Shown piece by piece: positions 1-8,449 of a DNA stretch of 64,000 nucleotides (the stretch's first letter is position 1; each line of letters opens with the position of its first letter). The notes under the pieces are model-generated. The model searched no databases and was not told the origin of the DNA. It saw only the letters and a program-made list of their open reading frames with translations. This DNA is from an uncultured Muribaculaceae bacterium (GTDB taxonomy: Bacteria > Bacteroidota > Bacteroidia > Bacteroidales > Muribaculaceae). The stretch covers positions 30,276-94,275 of the forward strand of contig CAJTTA010000001.1 in NCBI GenBank assembly GCA_910579305.1, read 5' to 3'. The translations under genes and the position numbers were made by a program.

Positions 1-1011
1 GGTGGAGCCGCCCACGAGTATTACTTCATCGATTTCAGAAGCAGAGAGACCTGCATCCTTGAGGGCGTTGCGGCAAGGAATGGCCACTGCATCTATGAGA
101 CGCTCGGCGAGCTGCTCGAATTTTGCGCGTGTGAGAGTCTTCACCAGGTGCTTCGGGCCGGAAGCAGTGGCAGTGATGTAAGGGAGATTTATCTCGGTGG
201 AAGTGGAGGATGAAAGCTCGATTTTTGCTTTCTCCGCAGCTTCCTTGAGACGCTGCATGGCCATGGGATCCTGACGGAGATCCACACCCTCATCATTCTT
301 GAATTCATCGGCCAGCCAGTCGATGATCACGTGGTCGAAGTCATCGCCACCCAGGTGGGTGTCGCCATTGGTGGATTTCACTTCGAAGACGCCGTCGCCA
401 AGCTCAAGGATGGAAATATCAAATGTGCCGCCGCCAAGGTCGAACACTGCGATCTTCTGCTCCTTGTCGCTCTTGTCGAGACCATAAGCCAGGGCTGCGG
501 CTGTAGGCTCGTTGACGATACGACGCACCTTAAGGCCTGCGATCTCGCCGGCTTCCTTGGTAGCCTGACGCTGGGAGTCGTCGAAATATGCGGGAACCGT
601 GATCACGGCTTCTGTCACTTCCTGTCCCAGATAATCCTCGGCTGTCTTCTTCATCTTCTGAAGAATCATGGCAGAGATTTCCTGAGGAGTGTACTCACGG
701 CCGTCGATGTCCACCTTCGGCATATTGTTCTGGCAGACTACTTTATAGGGGACGCGCTTGATTTCATCAGCGACCTTGTCGCATGACTCACCCATGAAGC
801 GCTTGATGGAGTAAATGGTGCGGGTGGGGTTGGTGATGGCCTGACGCTTTGCGGGATCGCCTACTTTGCGCTCGCCGCCGTCCACGAATGCCACTACAGA
901 GGGAGTGGTGTTACGTCCCTCATTATTAGGAATAACTACAGGGTCCTTGCCTTCAAGCACAGCTACGCAACTGTTGGTGGTACCCAAGTCAATACCGATT
1001 ATCTTAGCCAT
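1..1011 (-). CDS. dnaK: Molecular chaperone DnaK (Hsp70), 3' part outside window
   Basis: ATP-dependent cytoplasmic chaperone that works with DnaJ and GrpE. The reading frame runs from ATG at 1011 leftwards off the window edge without a stop, giving 337 residues of an expected ~635, so only the ATPase domain and none of the substrate-binding domain is present. Visible signatures are the N-terminal MAKIIGIDLGTTNSCVAV phosphate loop, the FDLGGGTFDIS motif about residue 200, and the last visible residues VILVGGST, the second phosphate/adenosine motif. The gene is truncated by the window, not by mutation. No perfect CIRCE element or TAnnTTTG box was found in the upstream ~350 bp, so its regulation is not readable here. 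Confidence 0.97.
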   Translation of the reverse strand, partial: MAKIIGIDLGTTNSCVAVLEGKDPVVIPNNEGRNTTPSVVAFVDGGERKVGDPAKRQAITNPTRTIYSIKRFMGESCDKVADEIKRVPYKVVCQNNMPKVDIDGREYTPQEISAMILQKMKKTAEDYLGQEVTEAVITVPAYFDDSQRQATKEAGEIAGLKVRRIVNEPTAAALAYGLDKSDKEQKIAVFDLGGGTFDISILELGDGVFEVKSTNGDTHLGGDDFDHVIIDWLADEFKNDEGVDLRQDPMAMQRLKEAAEKAKIELSSSTSTEINLPYITATASGPKHLVKTLTRAKFEQLAERLIDAVAIPCRNALKDAGLSASEIDEVILVGGST

Positions 1012-1366
1012 AATTGTATATGATTTATAAGTTTATATTACAGATTGAATAAATGCTCTTTCAGAGCGTCACTACATTATTAACAATTTACGTGCTAAAA
1101 GTTTCAAGGGATTTCTGTTTTTTTATAATCATACGTGTATATCCTCTGATTTTCAGGAGGATTGGCTTCAGTCGCGACTGTTCACGCGCTGCGGAGCGGA
1201 TTGCGGTTAACGCATGTCAAAGACTGTCACACATACTGCCACAAGGGCTTTCTCCATCCGGCAGAGATTTTGAAACCCGGATGAACCCATGGCTTTTCTC
1301 TGATTTTCGGGCCGATATTTTTTTATGTGGAGATTTAGACTTAATTTTGATAAATTTTTACGACCT
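1012..1366. other. Divergent intergenic region between dnaK and agmatine deiminase
   Basis: About 355 bp without a supported gene. A short inverted repeat (GCTCT-TTC-AGAGC, 1055-1067) lies in the presumed dnaK leader. A plus-strand -7 box at 1342-1349 serves the agmatine deiminase gene. Open frames here are short and have no recognisable content. Confidence 0.5.
1342..1349 (+). promoter_or_regulatory. Bacteroidota -7 box for agmatine deiminase
   Basis: TAATTTTG is an exact match to TAnnTTTG, 17 nt before the ATG at 1367. It argues against the longer reading frame starting at 1325, whose start would lie upstream of the transcription start. No clear -33 TTTG was seen. Confidence 0.6.
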
Positions 1367-2401
1367 ATGGATACATCTGATTCTTTACGGCGTTCATTCC
1401 TGCCTGAATGGAGCCGGCAGCAGGCCTTGCTCCTTGTATTGCCCCATGAAGATACCGACTGGGCCTATATGCTTGAAGAAGTGCACGATTGTTATCGCGG
1501 CATTCTTGCCTCGTTGCAGGGCTGCGGCACGCCTGTGCATATGCTCGTGCGCTCCAGGGCCGAGGCTATAAGATATCTCGGGCTTGGCGCGCTTGAGAAC
1601 GTGACGCTTCATGAGACCGATTATAATGACACATGGGTGCGGGACTATGGCCCTATCGCAGTGAGGGAAGACGCCTCCATGCGACTGCTGGATTTCGGCT
1701 TCAATGGCTGGGGCCTGAAGTTTGCATCCGACCGTGACAACCTTGTGAACCTGCGCATGGCCCGGAATGGATTTATGTCGGCATCATATGTGAATCAGCG
1801 AGATTACGTGCTCGAGGGAGGCTCCGTGGAGACCGATGGCCAGGGCACGTTGCTCACTACTTCCCGCTGCCTCTGCTCGCCCAATCGCAATGGAGGACTC
1901 ACCAAGCAAGAAGTGGAGAAGGAACTCTCTCTGCGGCTGGGCATATGCCGCGTGCTCTGGCTCGATCATGGCGCCCTGGCAGGGGATGACACAGACAGCC
2001 ATATAGACACGCTGGCACGCATGGCTCCTGACGACACTATAATTTATGTGGGCTGTGCCGACCGCGATGACGAGCATTTTTCCGACCTGCAGGCCATGGC
2101 GGCGCAACTTAAGGAGATGCGCACGGATTCCGGACTGCCATATAACCTCGTGGAGCTGCCGTTGCCCGAAGCTATTTTCGATGAGGAAGAGGGAATACGT
2201 CTTCCTGCTACTTATGCCAATTATCTCATAACTAATAATAAGGTGCTTGTGCCGGCCTATGGGCAGCCTCTTGCCGATGAGCTTGCACGCCTTACTGTGG
2301 CCTCGGTCTTTCCCACCCGCGAGACTGTGAGTGTGGATTGCCGTGCACTGATACGCCAGCATGGCTCTCTTCACTGCGCCACAATGCAAATACCTGAATG
2401 A
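1367..2401 (+). CDS. aguA: Agmatine deiminase (PAD family)
   Basis: Hydrolyses agmatine to N-carbamoylputrescine and ammonia in the agmatine route to putrescine; cytoplasmic. The 344-residue product has the family motifs: NDTWVRDYGP, EGGSVETDGQGT, DDTDSHIDTLARM and the C-terminal GSLHCAT with the presumed catalytic cysteine at about residue 337. ATG 1367 is chosen over an in-frame ATG at 1325 because a -7 promoter box sits at 1342-1349 and the extra 14 residues are not family-like. Its stop overlaps the start of the next gene (ATGA), so the two are probably translated together. The family match is strong; agmatine as substrate is inferred from the family and from the adjacent carbamoylputrescine amidase. 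Confidence 0.93.
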   Translation: MDTSDSLRRSFLPEWSRQQALLLVLPHEDTDWAYMLEEVHDCYRGILASLQGCGTPVHMLVRSRAEAIRYLGLGALENVTLHETDYNDTWVRDYGPIAVREDASMRLLDFGFNGWGLKFASDRDNLVNLRMARNGFMSASYVNQRDYVLEGGSVETDGQGTLLTTSRCLCSPNRNGGLTKQEVEKELSLRLGICRVLWLDHGALAGDDTDSHIDTLARMAPDDTIIYVGCADRDDEHFSDLQAMAAQLKEMRTDSGLPYNLVELPLPEAIFDEEEGIRLPATYANYLITNNKVLVPAYGQPLADELARLTVASVFPTRETVSVDCRALIRQHGSLHCATMQIPE

Positions 2402-3300
2402 CAATGACACATAGAATAATACCTGTAGCCCTGTGCCAACAGCAGTATGGGGCCGACATTGATGCCAATCGCGCCCGGAATCTTGCCGCGATAGCGGATG
2501 CTGCCGCGCGGGGAGCAAAGCTCGTGGTGCTTTCGGAGCTTCACGATTCGCTCTATTTCTGTCAGACGGAGAATGTGGATACCCATGACCTCGCCCGAGA
2601 TCTGTCGCATAAGGGCGACGCATGCCGCCCTTATGCAGAGGCTGCCGCGCGGCACGGCGTGGTAATCGTATGCTCTTTCTTTGAGCGCAGAGCTGCCGGG
2701 CTAAGTCATAATACCGCAATAGTATATGACACTGACGGCTCCGAGGCCGGACGTTACCGCAAGATGCACATACCGGATGATCCGGCATATTACGAGAAGT
2801 TTTATTTTACACCCGGAGATCTGGGCTTCCGCCCTATAGAGACATCACTGGGGAGGCTTGGAGTGCTTGTGTGCTGGGATCAATGGTTTCCCGAGGCCGC
2901 CCGCATAATGGCTCTCGGAGGAGCGGAGATACTGATATATCCCACGGCCATAGGGTGGGAGAGCACGGATACTGCCGATGAGCAGCAGCGCCAGCGTGAG
3001 GCATGGATCTCCGTGCAGCGCGGTCATGCCGTGGCCAATGGTCTCCCTGTCGTGACGGTCAATAGAGTGGGATATGAGCCTGATCCCTCCGGGGCTACGG
3101 GAGGCATACAGTTTTGGGGCAGTTCTTTTGCCGCAGGGCCGCAGGGAGAATTCCTTTACCGCGCGTCTGATGATGCGCCTGGGATAGAGATCGTGAATAT
3201 TGACATGACACGCTCGGAGCAGGTGCGCCGTTGGTGGCCGTTCCTTCGCGACCGCCGTATTGATGCCTATGGCCCGCTGCTCCATCGATTTAACGACTGA
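2398..3300 (+). CDS. aguB: N-carbamoylputrescine amidohydrolase (nitrilase superfamily)
   Basis: Cleaves N-carbamoylputrescine to putrescine, CO2 and ammonia, completing the pathway begun by the preceding gene. The 300-residue protein carries the nitrilase triad: Glu47 in VVLSELHDS, Lys122 in YRKMHIPDD and Cys159 in VLVCWDQWFPEAAR. Start at 2398 overlaps the upstream stop by 4 nt; a second ATG two codons later (2404) is possible. An ABC-F gene follows after 5 nt, so all three may share a transcript. Arginine decarboxylase, which would supply agmatine, is not in the window. Confidence 0.94.
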   Translation: MTMTHRIIPVALCQQQYGADIDANRARNLAAIADAAARGAKLVVLSELHDSLYFCQTENVDTHDLARDLSHKGDACRPYAEAAARHGVVIVCSFFERRAAGLSHNTAIVYDTDGSEAGRYRKMHIPDDPAYYEKFYFTPGDLGFRPIETSLGRLGVLVCWDQWFPEAARIMALGGAEILIYPTAIGWESTDTADEQQRQREAWISVQRGHAVANGLPVVTVNRVGYEPDPSGATGGIQFWGSSFAAGPQGEFLYRASDDAPGIEIVNIDMTRSEQVRRWWPFLRDRRIDAYGPLLHRFND

Positions 3301-3305
3301 GAGAT

Positions 3306-5246
3306 ATGGTAAGTATTCAGAATCTCGGGGTGGAATTCAGTGCCCGCCCTCTGTTCAGCGGAATAAGCGCGGTAATAAATAAATCAGACCGCATAGCGCT
3401 TGTAGGCAAGAACGGTGCCGGCAAGAGCACTCTGCTCAAGATAATAGCAGGAGAGCAGGAGCCTACGGCAGGCACAGTGGGACGTCCGGCTGACATCACC
3501 ATCGGATATCTGCCTCAGCAGATGAACCTTGCCGACAGCACTTCAGTGATCGATGAAGTGCGCAAGGCCTTCTCTCACATCACATCGCGCCGAGAAGAGG
3601 TGGAGCGCATCTCAGCCGAGCTTGCATCGCGCACTGACTATGAGAGTGAAGACTATGCCGGGCTTATTGATCGTCTGTCTTATCTCAATGAGCGCATAGA
3701 GATGGAAGGGGCAGAGGAGATGCAGGCCGAGGCGGAACGCACACTGCTCGGTCTCGGATTCCTGCGCACGGATTTCACGCGCCCCACAAGAGAATTCTCA
3801 GGCGGATGGCGCATGCGTGTGGAGCTTGCCAAGATATTGCTCCGCCGCCCTGATCTGCTGTTGCTCGACGAGCCTACCAATCATCTTGACATCGAGTCGA
3901 TACAATGGCTTGAGCAATTCCTCGTCACGCGCGGAAAGGCTCTCCTGCTCGTGAGTCACGACAGAGCCTTCATAGACAATGTGACCAATCGCACGATAGA
4001 GATTTCCTGTGGCAAGGCTTATGACTACAAGGTGAATTATTCGCACTTCGTGGAACTGCGCCGAGAGAGGGTGGAGCAGCAGATGCGCGCCTATGAGAAT
4101 CAGCAGAAACTCATAGCCGACACCCGTGACTTCATAGAGCGCTTCCGCTACAAGCCTTCGAAGGCTGTGCAGGTGCAGAGCCGCATCAAGCAGCTTGAGA
4201 AGATTGTGCCCATAGAGGTGGATGAGGTGGATACTTCCCATCTTAATCTCAAGTTCCCTCCCGCACCCCGTAGTGGAGATTTTCCTCTGATACTTGATGA
4301 TGTGGGCAAGGCTTACGGTGAGCACCAGGTCTTCGACCATGCTACCTTTACCTTGCGCAGAGGCGAAAAGGTGGCCTTTGTGGGCAAGAACGGCGAGGGA
4401 AAGAGCACGCTCGTGAAGTGCATAATGCAGGAAGTGCCCTTTACCGGTTCTCTCAAGATAGGCCACAATGTGAAGATAGGCTATTTCGCGCAGAATCAGG
4501 CACAGCTCCTCGATGGAGAAATATCGGTATTCGACACTATCGACCATGTGGCCGTGGGGGATGTGCGTCTCAGGATACGCGACCTCCTGGGAGCTTTCAT
4601 GTTTGGCGGCGAGGCTGCCGACAAGAAAGTCAAAGTCCTTTCGGGCGGAGAGAAGACTCGCCTGGCCATGCTGCGCCTCTTGCTTGAGCCGATGAACCTG
4701 CTCATACTCGATGAGCCTACCAATCATCTTGACATGAAGACGAAGGATATTCTCAAGGATGCGATACAGGCGTTTGACGGCACTGTCATCGTGGTGAGCC
4801 ATGATCGCCAGTTCCTTGACGGGCTTGTCGATAAAGTGTATGAATTCGGCGGGGGAAGCGTGCGCGAGCACCTGGGTGGTATTTATGATTTTCTGCGAAG
4901 CCGGCGTCTGGAGTCGCTCTCCGAGCTGGAGGCCTCACCAATCCGCAAGAAGCCTGCCGGGGAGCTCCCGGTTTCGGCTCCTGTCAAGGAAAAGCGACAA
5001 TTGAGCTATGCCGAGCAGAAAGAGCGCGAGAAGATTCTGCGCAAGGCGGCACGCGAAGTGGAAAATGCCGAGAAGGCCATAGCTGAACTTGAGTCGGCGC
5101 AGAGTGCCCTGGAAGCTCACCTGGCACAGGGAGAATCAGACGCCGAGTTGCTCGAGGAATATGCAAAGGTGAAGAAATCGCTTGAGAATCAGATGAGCGT
5201 GTGGGAACTTGCCCAGATGCAATATGATGAATTGAAGAATCGCTGA
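3306..5246 (+). CDS. ABC-F family ATPase (Uup/YheS-like)
   Basis: Soluble tandem ABC ATPase without membrane segments, 646 residues. The first cassette has GKNGAGKST, FSGGWRMRVELAK and LLLLDEPTNHLD; the second has GKNGEGKST, LSGGEKTRLAM and LLILDEPTNHLD. An interdomain linker is followed by a C-terminal Glu/Lys/Ala-rich coiled coil (about residues 550-646), as in Uup and YheS. ABC-F proteins act on ribosomes during translation; which subgroup this is cannot be settled by eye. It begins 5 nt after aguB and ends at a strong bidirectional terminator. A second ABC-F protein, EttA, is encoded at 53751. Confidence 0.92.
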   Translation: MVSIQNLGVEFSARPLFSGISAVINKSDRIALVGKNGAGKSTLLKIIAGEQEPTAGTVGRPADITIGYLPQQMNLADSTSVIDEVRKAFSHITSRREEVERISAELASRTDYESEDYAGLIDRLSYLNERIEMEGAEEMQAEAERTLLGLGFLRTDFTRPTREFSGGWRMRVELAKILLRRPDLLLLDEPTNHLDIESIQWLEQFLVTRGKALLLVSHDRAFIDNVTNRTIEISCGKAYDYKVNYSHFVELRRERVEQQMRAYENQQKLIADTRDFIERFRYKPSKAVQVQSRIKQLEKIVPIEVDEVDTSHLNLKFPPAPRSGDFPLILDDVGKAYGEHQVFDHATFTLRRGEKVAFVGKNGEGKSTLVKCIMQEVPFTGSLKIGHNVKIGYFAQNQAQLLDGEISVFDTIDHVAVGDVRLRIRDLLGAFMFGGEAADKKVKVLSGGEKTRLAMLRLLLEPMNLLILDEPTNHLDMKTKDILKDAIQAFDGTVIVVSHDRQFLDGLVDKVYEFGGGSVREHLGGIYDFLRSRRLESLSELEASPIRKKPAGELPVSAPVKEKRQLSYAEQKEREKILRKAAREVENAEKAIAELESAQSALEAHLAQGESDAELLEEYAKVKKSLENQMSVWELAQMQYDELKNR

Positions 5247-5273
5247 TATCAGGCATATAGTCATGATATATAC

Positions 5274-5310
5274 AAATGGAGGCGCTTCAACGTTGAAACG
5301 CCTCCATTTT
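5274..5310. terminator. Bidirectional intrinsic terminator
   Basis: Near-perfect inverted repeat: an 11-bp outer stem (AAATGGAGGCG with its complement) enclosing an inner TTCAA/TTGAA stem, with A and T tracts at the ends. It separates the convergent ABC-F gene and the secreted protein ending at 5333. Confidence 0.85.
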
Positions 5311-5332
5311 GTCTATATTGGATACTGTGGGA

Positions 5333-8300
5333 TCAGCGGATTATGATCTTAACGCCGTTCACGATGTAGATGCCGGCAGGCAACTCGCGGAGCTGAGAAG
5401 CGTCAGCCGCACGCTTGATGAGCATGCCTGAGATGCTGTAGACGTCGAAGAGACCGTCAGCATTGGGAGCGATAACAGATATGCCGCCATCGTCTATAGT
5501 ATAGATGAAGTGCATATCCTGGCAGGGAGCGCCGTCATCGCCACACAGGATGTAGCCTGCGGGGATATGGAAGTCGTAAGAGCCTTTCTCAGTGATAGTC
5601 TGGCCTATGGGCTGAACGAGCACATTCATATCTTTGTCCCAGTCGATCTCAAGATCAGGCAGGGTGAATACTGTGTCGTCTTCCACGCGGGTCAGAGTGG
5701 CTTTGCCGGATCCGGCAGAGATTCCCTCTTCTTCATTAAAGGTTATGGTGATGGAAGAAAGAGAGGCAAGAATGCTGTCGGGGGCCGGATCGAGAGTCAC
5801 AGAGTTTTCAGAACCTCCGGCGCCGGTCACGGTGTAGGTATATACCTTTTCGATAGTCTCTTTGGCGTCAAACTGCTCGCCGGTGGTGAAGTATCCTGCG
5901 GGGATAGTGAAGACATATGTTCCGGCTTCGCTTATTTCAGTGTCGAGAGTGAGCAGGAGTGAAGTTATGCCCCAAGTCTCATCGCCTTCTTCGCGAGGAT
6001 CGATGCCGGAGTATTCCTCTACGGATTTCACTCGAGCCACAATATTGTGGGAACTGTCCATGACTACGGCATCCTCCATGGGCACGGCGTAGGAGAATCC
6101 TATAGTGCGGTCGGAAGAGGCTACGAAGTTAAGGAGAGACCTTACTGATTCGTTGTCCTCGGGAGTGAGAGTGAAGTCATCATACATGGTGTTCACGGGA
6201 TAAGTGAACAGGAAGTAAGAATTCTCTTCGGTGCCTGTGTTGCCCAGAACTACGCGGCCATTCATGTCGGTAGCAGCTACAGAGATCATCAGCTCGGCCG
6301 TGAGTGTTTGCATGAATTCTTCGCCGATGGTGAGCTTCCATGTGTTGGCATATGTGAGGCCGTCTTCAGAATCAGAAGTGCCATTTACAGCTTCTATTTT
6401 ATCGAAAGGCTGAGAGATACCCTGTCCGAGGAGTACCTGAGCCTTGTCGGAGCTGATGTGTACGAGGCCGCTGAAAGTGAGAGTGAATACAGTCTCTTCA
6501 GGCGCCAGCATGGTGTCTTCAGCCGGGTCAATGCTCTCAAAAGTGATTTCGCTGGCTACAAAGGGAGCGCTTTGACCATGTATGCTTATGAAAGCTGATC
6601 CTATGGCGGGTTCTTTGTAGTTCTTGTCAGCCTCGGATTCCCATGCGGTGAAGTTGATGTGATATTCGTGGCCGAGCAGGAGCTTTATGTCGCGGGGAAC
6701 CACGGCTGAATAAGAGCCGTCTTCCTGGCGTGTCATCCAAGACTCACCCTTTACTATTACATCTGCGGGGTCTGCGGGATTCATATCCTCGATCTCATAC
6801 ATTATGTACATCTCAGGATATTTCTCGGCATAGTTAGTGGTGATCTGTATGGTATAGTCAGCAGGCAGGATGGCGAATGTCTCACCATTTGCAGGGATGG
6901 AAGAGAGGATTGCAAATCCATCGTATATGGCATTGACATCTCTTGAATGGTCTATGCCGTCGGTGCTCACAAGATTAAATGGAGCGACATTGATATTGGT
7001 CTTGCCGACTACGGCTGCAGGCACAGGCACAGTGAATATGGCTGCATCGCTGCCATCCGCCTCGCGGGTGATCTGAGACATAGGCACATCGGCTTTCTTG
7101 GTCTCGTTGCCGTCGGTATAAGTGAAGCGGAAACCGTCAAACTGTATGGCGTTGATGCCGTTGATCCATACCTCTATCGCGCTTACGCCTTCGAGGCTTG
7201 AGCCATTGGCGGGAGTGAATTCACTGGCTACATCTACCTTGCTCAGCTCTTTGTAGGGGAGAGACCAAGAGAAGCTGCCTATCAGGCCGGCACCGCCGCC
7301 TTCCACAAATTTTCCGGAGGCGTCTTTCACTTTATTGATGGCGAAAGTGATATTTTCGTAGAGAGTTGCGGAAGTCACCATGTCCTGAGGACGGCGAAGC
7401 TTGCCGGAGAGATCTACGGAGAGAGTCTTGCCATCTACCGTCACGGGGAGCTCCTCATAGTAATATTCGCCGGTCTCGCCTTCGACATTACCATAGCCTA
7501 TTACGGCTACTCCTGACTGTGTGTCAAGGTCGCTGTCGAATGTGAGGGTTACAATAGATTCCGGGTCGGTGGGAGCAAAATATGACTTGAATGTGGAAGG
7601 CACAGAGGCGCGGAGCATTTTTGCTGACTTGCCGGTGGCCTTGTAGGTGAGAGTGAGTTTGCCGTCACCGTTATAGAGCGTTCCGTTAAGCTCGCTCTTG
7701 ATGTCATTGACAGTCACAGTGAACTCATCACCGGCATTCAGAGTGCCGTCGTTGCACCATGTGCGGATGGTGTTTTCAAGGTCGATCCACATTGTCATGC
7801 CCTGAACAGACACGTAGGCTTTGCCGGTTTTTGAGCCGGCGGTGACAGATGCGGAACCTGCGGTGATGGCAGAGGAGAAGGTGACGATAGCCTGGCGATT
7901 GGTGTCATGAGAGAAGACAGATCCGTTCTCCGGAGTTATCTTTGTCACTTCAAGAGCCGCAGTGCCTCCCATGGAAAGCATCATGCGAGAGGAACTAAGG
8001 TTGTATTTGGCATACAAGTAATAGGTAGTACCTGCAGTCACTTCATAGGTATAGGTAGGGCCATATGTGCCTCCATAACCTTTAAAGATGCGATCCACCG
8101 CCTTGGAGTGGGCTGCGTCGGTGTAGATATTTATGTCGGAACCGCCGTCTTGAAGCAGAATTCCGGACTTTGTGGGAGTAAATGTGCCTTTAATTTCTGA
8201 GTAGGGTAAATCATAGACCTTGTCCAGCTCAATGGCACCGAGATCGGTGGAGGCTGCTTTGGCCTGAATGAATCCTACGCAGATAAGTGTGAGTAGAAGC

Positions 8301-8338
8301 ACCTTGCTCCACATTGCAGAAAGTATTAGTTTCTTCAT
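5333..8338 (-). CDS. Secreted multi-Ig-like protein with C-terminal sorting tail
   Basis: A 1001-residue exported protein of unknown function. Residues 1-28 form a signal peptide ending near QAKAA. The body is a chain of roughly seven beta-rich Ig-like units, many opening with a line such as TPENGSVFS, TPANGSSLEG, IPANGETFAI, DPAEDTMLA or PAPDSILASL. The last ~50 residues (DVYSISGMLIKRA ... ELPAGIYIVNGVKIIIR) resemble type IX secretion type A sorting domains, implying outer-membrane passage and surface attachment. No catalytic motif was recognised. It lies downstream of another sorting-tail protein on the same strand but is separated from it by a terminator. Adhesive or structural roles are possible; neither is shown. 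Confidence 0.8.
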   Translation of the reverse strand: MKKLILSAMWSKVLLLTLICVGFIQAKAASTDLGAIELDKVYDLPYSEIKGTFTPTKSGILLQDGGSDINIYTDAAHSKAVDRIFKGYGGTYGPTYTYEVTAGTTYYLYAKYNLSSSRMMLSMGGTAALEVTKITPENGSVFSHDTNRQAIVTFSSAITAGSASVTAGSKTGKAYVSVQGMTMWIDLENTIRTWCNDGTLNAGDEFTVTVNDIKSELNGTLYNGDGKLTLTYKATGKSAKMLRASVPSTFKSYFAPTDPESIVTLTFDSDLDTQSGVAVIGYGNVEGETGEYYYEELPVTVDGKTLSVDLSGKLRRPQDMVTSATLYENITFAINKVKDASGKFVEGGGAGLIGSFSWSLPYKELSKVDVASEFTPANGSSLEGVSAIEVWINGINAIQFDGFRFTYTDGNETKKADVPMSQITREADGSDAAIFTVPVPAAVVGKTNINVAPFNLVSTDGIDHSRDVNAIYDGFAILSSIPANGETFAILPADYTIQITTNYAEKYPEMYIMYEIEDMNPADPADVIVKGESWMTRQEDGSYSAVVPRDIKLLLGHEYHINFTAWESEADKNYKEPAIGSAFISIHGQSAPFVASEITFESIDPAEDTMLAPEETVFTLTFSGLVHISSDKAQVLLGQGISQPFDKIEAVNGTSDSEDGLTYANTWKLTIGEEFMQTLTAELMISVAATDMNGRVVLGNTGTEENSYFLFTYPVNTMYDDFTLTPEDNESVRSLLNFVASSDRTIGFSYAVPMEDAVVMDSSHNIVARVKSVEEYSGIDPREEGDETWGITSLLLTLDTEISEAGTYVFTIPAGYFTTGEQFDAKETIEKVYTYTVTGAGGSENSVTLDPAPDSILASLSSITITFNEEEGISAGSGKATLTRVEDDTVFTLPDLEIDWDKDMNVLVQPIGQTITEKGSYDFHIPAGYILCGDDGAPCQDMHFIYTIDDGGISVIAPNADGLFDVYSISGMLIKRAADASQLRELPAGIYIVNGVKIIIR

Positions 8339-8393
8339 TGCAGATAGAGTGTTGGATGATTAATAAAAAGATAATTGAATTCTTGTATCGAAA

Positions 8394-8430
8394 AGCAGGG
8401 CTGAGGCTCGTTTCGGGCCTCAGCCCTGCT
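8394..8430 (-). terminator. Intrinsic terminator after the 8450-12244 gene
   Basis: A 14-bp perfect stem (8394-8407 with 8417-8430) and a 9-nt loop, followed on the minus strand by TTTT. It ends transcription from 12244 before the next secreted-protein gene. Confidence 0.82.
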
Positions 8431-8449
8431 TCAATAGAGGACGGTGAGA

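Noticed and set aside
1068..1110. Possible CIRCE heat-shock operator upstream of dnaK (a GTGCTAA half-site is visible)
   Set aside because: Only one half-site is present; the matching TTAGCAC half at the right distance is missing.
1784..2788. Long minus-strand frame opposite the agmatine deiminase and amidase genes
   Set aside because: It is antisense to two well-supported enzymes and its sequence is a low-quality Arg/His-rich translation.
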